Of a stretch of 34,915 nucleotides of DNA, positions 32,287-34,915 are shown one piece after another. The notes below the pieces were generated by a model, which did no database searches, was not told where the DNA came from, and worked only from the letters and a program-made list of their open reading frames with translations. Source of the DNA: an uncultured Methylococcaceae bacterium (GTDB lineage Bacteria; Pseudomonadota; Gammaproteobacteria; Methylococcales; Methylococcaceae); assembly GCA_903857165.1 (NCBI GenBank), contig CAIODU010000216.1, positions 1 through 34,915 on the forward strand. The letters run 5' to 3'. The position numbers and the translations under genes were made by a program. Positions within the stretch are counted from its first letter, which is position 1; every line of letters begins with the position of its first letter.

Positions 32287-32952
32287 GTGAACAGCTTTGT
32301 TTCTCGCAATCTGCAATCGCCCGGGTTCAGCCTGTCCTCCGTCATACTGGCCGCTGCGATGATCCTGACCCAAGGACTTGCCTCGGCCAACAACGGCGAA
32401 ACGCAAAACCTGTTGAATGGAAAGGGTATCGTTTTGATGGAAATCAAGAACAAGCCACTGTGCGAAGTGATGCGGGAAATCCAAGCCCGTAGCGGTGCCG
32501 AGGTCAAAGTGCCGCAAATCCTATCCGCCGACCTGATTTCACGTTCGGTCCGTGGCGACACATGGCAAGCCGCTCTCAGTCAATTACTGGAAGGTTACAA
32601 CTACAGTGCCGTGTGGGGCAAAAACGGCCAACCGCTGCAACTGTCAGTGTACGCCCGCAACCAATACGCCGACGAGCCGGTTGCCGCAACCGCCACCCCT
32701 GCCGGCAATGACCTGTTGGTCTACGACGGCAATGACCAGCAAGAAAATGGCAACTTTACCTGGGTGGGCTATCTGGAAAATGCCGGCAAGGCTTACCGGG
32801 TCATCATCAGCATGGGTAGCGAAGGCAACCATGGCCAAGTGGTGACGCCAAACGGAGTATACAGCCTAGACGTTGAAGAAGGCCGTATTTGGCTGGTGGA
32901 TGCCGGCCCTGCTGTTTTAGAAACCGAGAACCCAATTAGCCAAGGGATATAA
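32287..32952 (+). CDS. c-di-GMP-regulated exported protein with STN-like domain
   Basis: This 221-residue protein starts at GTG 32287, 6 bases after AGAGG. It has a signal peptide (SSVILAAAMILTQGLASA). Residues about 47-123 match a secretin/TonB short N-terminal (STN)-like domain: IVLMEIKNKPLCEVMREIQA, a middle VKVPQILSADLISRSVRG, then AALSQLLEGYNYSAVW. The C-terminal half has FTWVGYLENAGKAYRVIISM and GQVVTPNGVYSLDVEEGRIW, a beta repeat resembling the propeptide-type region ahead of secreted metalloproteases. No protease domain follows before the stop, so it may be a stand-alone adaptor or a shortened relative. STN domains bind in the periplasm to secretins or TonB systems. A GEMM riboswitch controls it. 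No co-directional neighbour follows. Confidence 0.8.
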   Translation: MNSFVSRNLQSPGFSLSSVILAAAMILTQGLASANNGETQNLLNGKGIVLMEIKNKPLCEVMREIQARSGAEVKVPQILSADLISRSVRGDTWQAALSQLLEGYNYSAVWGKNGQPLQLSVYARNQYADEPVAATATPAGNDLLVYDGNDQQENGNFTWVGYLENAGKAYRVIISMGSEGNHGQVVTPNGVYSLDVEEGRIWLVDAGPAVLETENPISQGI

Positions 32953-32993
32953 ACGGGTTGGGCCCTTCAGAATAGTTTGGCATCCCTGCTTGC

Positions 32994-33410
32994 TTATGCT
33001 CCGGCGATGACGTCTCGCCATACTACGACTTTGGCGCACATCCAAAACAGCAACGCGCCGGTAAACGAGCCGATAGCATTGGCATAAGCGTCATGCCAGG
33101 AAAATTGTCTTGTTGAAGCCAGCCAAAACTGCCCAAGCTCGATTGAAAGCCCGATAGTGCCTGATACCAAGACCGCTAACGCAATTATCCAGAAACGCCT
33201 TTTCCTGTCCCTTAGAGCAGCTGACAACAGCAATACGGTCAAGAACCCATAGGCGATTGTGTGGTCGATTAGGTCCCAAGTTATCATCAGGTCGAGGGTC
33301 GCTGATTCGAAGACGCGATGCGAATCGGGGATGAGCCAAGGGTTCGAGCTTAGAAAACCCAAGGCGAACAAATAACCTATAAGCAGACGCAAGCGCAGGG
33401 AGTTTGTCAT
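32994..33410 (-). CDS. VanZ-like membrane protein
   Basis: This is a 138-residue protein with four transmembrane helices. It carries the VanZ-family pattern: WDLIDHTIAYGFLTVLLL (Asp/His in helix 2), then GLSIELGQFWLASTRQFSWH and DAYANAIGSFTGALLFW with the conserved E-x2-Q, D-x3-N and G residues. VanZ-like proteins are found widely beside exopolysaccharide and cell-wall genes. Their biochemical role is mostly unknown. It is 70 bases downstream of wecB on the same strand and may be cotranscribed. No SD is evident. Confidence 0.8.
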   Translation of the reverse strand: MTNSLRLRLLIGYLFALGFLSSNPWLIPDSHRVFESATLDLMITWDLIDHTIAYGFLTVLLLSAALRDRKRRFWIIALAVLVSGTIGLSIELGQFWLASTRQFSWHDAYANAIGSFTGALLFWMCAKVVVWRDVIAGA

Positions 33411-33480
33411 TCGATATCGGCGCGGGTTCTTCGCGTCATTTGATGAACTCCCCGGTTAAAAGAGCCAATTGAATTAGGTG

Positions 33481-34581
33481 TCATGCCAGCTCATCTGCCA
33501 GGATCGCCACAATCCGCTGTGCAGCCCTGCCATCCCACAAATGTGGGCGGCGTCCTAGCTTGCCTTCCCCCCGCATGATCTTGCCCGCCTCGCCGATGAT
33601 GCGGCGCGGGTTGGTGCCGGCCAGCACGTTTGTCCCCTCGTCGACGGTGACCGGGCGTTCCGTGTTCTCGCGAATGGTAATGCAGGGTACGCCTAGCGCC
33701 GTCGTTTCCTCCTGCAAACCGCCGCTATCCGTCAGCACCAACTCGGCGTCTTTCCACAAGTTCAGGAATTCCATGTAAGACAGCGGCCTTGTCAAGATGA
33801 CGCCCTCGCCCAACGATACCCCGAACTTGTCCAAATTAGCCCGTGTGCGTGGATGCACCGGGAAAATCAGCGGCAATTGTTTGGATATTTCCCTTAGCGC
33901 ACCGGCGATGTTTTCCAGCGCATCCTGCGCATCCACGTTCGACGGGCGGTGCAGGGTCACCACCCCGTAACGACCCAGCCGGGCCTTGATGGCCGTCGAT
34001 TCAAAGGCTCCCCTGTCCATGGCTTCGAGCTTGTCCCGCTGGTAGAGGAGATTGTCGACCATCACATGGCCGACATAGTGAATCTGCCCCTTGGCCTTCC
34101 CCTCGCGCAGCAAGTTGTCAACCCCGCTCGGCTCGGTCACGAAAAAGAAGTCGGAAATCGAATCCGTCACCATGCGGTTGATTTCCTCGGGCATGGACAT
34201 GTCGCCGCTCCGGAGGCCTGCCTCCACATGGGCGACGGGGATGTTCAGTTTTTTCGCCACGATCGAACAGGCCAGTGTCGAATTGACATCGCCCACCACC
34301 AACACGAGGCCGGGCCGTTCGGATAGGCACAGCTCCTCGAAGCCGAGCATGATTTTGGCCGTCTGCTGGGCATGGGTCCCTCCGCCGGCTCCCATGAAGA
34401 CATCGGGTTGCGGAATGCCCAATTCTTCAAAAAACACGTCATTCATCTCGGCATCGTAATGCTGGCCGGTATGGATGATCTTGAAGCCCATCCCGCCATG
34501 CTCGCGCAAAGCCCGCACGATGGGCGCTATCTTCATGAAGTTGGGGCGCGCGCCGGCGACTAGGTATAAATTATCTGCCAT
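33481..34581 (-). CDS. wecB: UDP-N-acetylglucosamine 2-epimerase (non-hydrolysing)
   Basis: This 366-residue cytoplasmic enzyme converts UDP-GlcNAc to UDP-ManNAc, a precursor of surface polysaccharides. It begins with the family sequence LVAGARPNFMKIAPIVRAL and contains HTGQHYDAEMNDVFFEELGI, VVGDVNSTLACSIVAKKL, PVAHVEAGLRSGDMSMPEEI, then NRMVTDSISDFFF. TLHRPSNVD, PVHPRTRANL and LTDSGGLQEETTALGVPCIT follow in the usual order. The length is normal. GAGGAG precedes the ATG by 4-5 bases. In exosortase (PEP-CTERM) organisms this gene is often part of the exopolysaccharide locus, which fits the PEP-CTERM proteins in this window. A direct link to a locus outside the window cannot be seen. Confidence 0.93.
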   Translation of the reverse strand: MADNLYLVAGARPNFMKIAPIVRALREHGGMGFKIIHTGQHYDAEMNDVFFEELGIPQPDVFMGAGGGTHAQQTAKIMLGFEELCLSERPGLVLVVGDVNSTLACSIVAKKLNIPVAHVEAGLRSGDMSMPEEINRMVTDSISDFFFVTEPSGVDNLLREGKAKGQIHYVGHVMVDNLLYQRDKLEAMDRGAFESTAIKARLGRYGVVTLHRPSNVDAQDALENIAGALREISKQLPLIFPVHPRTRANLDKFGVSLGEGVILTRPLSYMEFLNLWKDAELVLTDSGGLQEETTALGVPCITIRENTERPVTVDEGTNVLAGTNPRRIIGEAGKIMRGEGKLGRRPHLWDGRAAQRIVAILADELA

Positions 34582-34770
34582 GGCTCCTCGATAATATTAG
34601 GCATTTGCATAGTTGGAATTCGCCAAACCCATGGGACATGGCAAAGCTAGGCAGTCATTGTCATTTTAGGCTTGCAATGCTAGTCCAATTTATTTAAAGG
34701 CACAAGCAAAGGCACAAGAATTTGCCGGATAGTTCAAAGAATAATAATGGATCAATACCTTCGCCAAAAG

Positions 34771-34914
34771 TTACGCTGCTTTTGCATGAATCCTGCCGAT
34801 TTCCGCAGCTTGGAAAATCCTCTCGTCGATTAAAAACGCCTCGCCCGTTTTGCCGAGTGAATTTATAATCCGCCGCGTGTATTTTCGCGCCCTGAAGATG
34901 GTTTTCAAGTCCAG
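34771..34914 (-). CDS. 3' end of an unidentified gene, partial
   Basis: A frame on the minus strand enters from the right edge and runs 47 codons to TAA at 34773-34771. It reads LDLKTIFRARKYTRRIINSL and then GKTGEAFLIDERIFQAA. It has a normal composition for a soluble, basic C-terminus and no stop until its end. The start and most of the protein lie outside the window. I recognise no family. It is 190 bases upstream of wecB in the same direction, so a shared polysaccharide operon is possible. Confidence 0.4.
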   Translation of the reverse strand: MDLKTIFRARKYTRRIINSLGKTGEAFLIDERIFQAAEIGRIHAKAA

Positions 34915-34915
34915 C

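Noticed and set aside
34747-34833. 28-codon ORF on the plus strand near the right edge
   Set aside because: It is short, lacks a ribosome site, and overlaps antisense the more plausible 3' end of a gene entering from outside the window.

Overview
The window looks like chromosomal DNA of a gammaproteobacterium. Three things point there. Two secreted proteins end in the VPxPA-type PEP-CTERM sorting signal, which is common in exosortase-bearing aquatic Gammaproteobacteria (Methylococcales-like lineages are my guess, not a demonstrated identity). There is a cyclic-di-GMP-I (GEMM) riboswitch. Several families of REP-like palindromes sit between genes. I see no rRNA, tRNA, CRISPR array, intact transposase or transcription-factor gene.

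Region 1 (1-6.5 kb). A partial flavoprotein tail is followed by a leftward set: a small secreted helical protein, a large dockerin-bearing secreted protein and a cohesin-like PEP-CTERM protein. Running rightward is a compact three-gene unit: a YtkA-like membrane protein with a Met-Ala-Gly-Met-Glu-Gly repeat, a polytopic NosR/NapH/CcoG-type 4Fe-4S protein and a SIMPL-domain protein. It ends in a truncated Ca2+/H+ exchanger gene that abuts an opposing membrane-protein remnant.

Region 2 (6.5-10.6 kb). This holds a second PEP-CTERM protein, a 643-residue secreted protein with a caspase/gingipain-like His-Gly and Ala-Cys motif pair and a C-terminal beta-sandwich, a clear intrinsic terminator, and an unrecognised secreted protein.

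Region 3 (10.6-28.6 kb). This is a glycan locus. It encodes a lipoprotein GH3 glucosidase with a PA14 insert, a GluP/FucP-type sugar transporter, GT2 glycosyltransferases, GT-C-type membrane proteins, a membrane-anchored GH17 glucanase, a GH63-like glucosidase and a cytoplasmic GH1 glucosidase. Together they could trim beta-glucans outside the cytoplasm, import the sugars, hydrolyse them further, and build or remodel a surface glycan. The locus contains a frameshifted GtrA remnant, an ArnT-like remnant and REP-like elements. At its right edge is a second, inverted copy of the last ~180 bp of the GH3 gene, so the interval is bracketed by near-identical inverted repeats.

Region 4 (28.6-34.9 kb). 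A 981-residue leftward protein joins a RelE/ParE-like N-terminus to an SF1 (UvrD-like) helicase, ankyrin repeats and a basic coiled-coil tail. It is the best candidate here for an uncharacterised system. Next come a c-di-GMP-I riboswitch with an apparent ribosome-binding-site-sequestering hairpin in front of a secreted secretin/TonB N-terminal-like protein, a VanZ-like membrane protein, the UDP-GlcNAc 2-epimerase WecB, and the 3' end of an unidentified gene that runs off the window.
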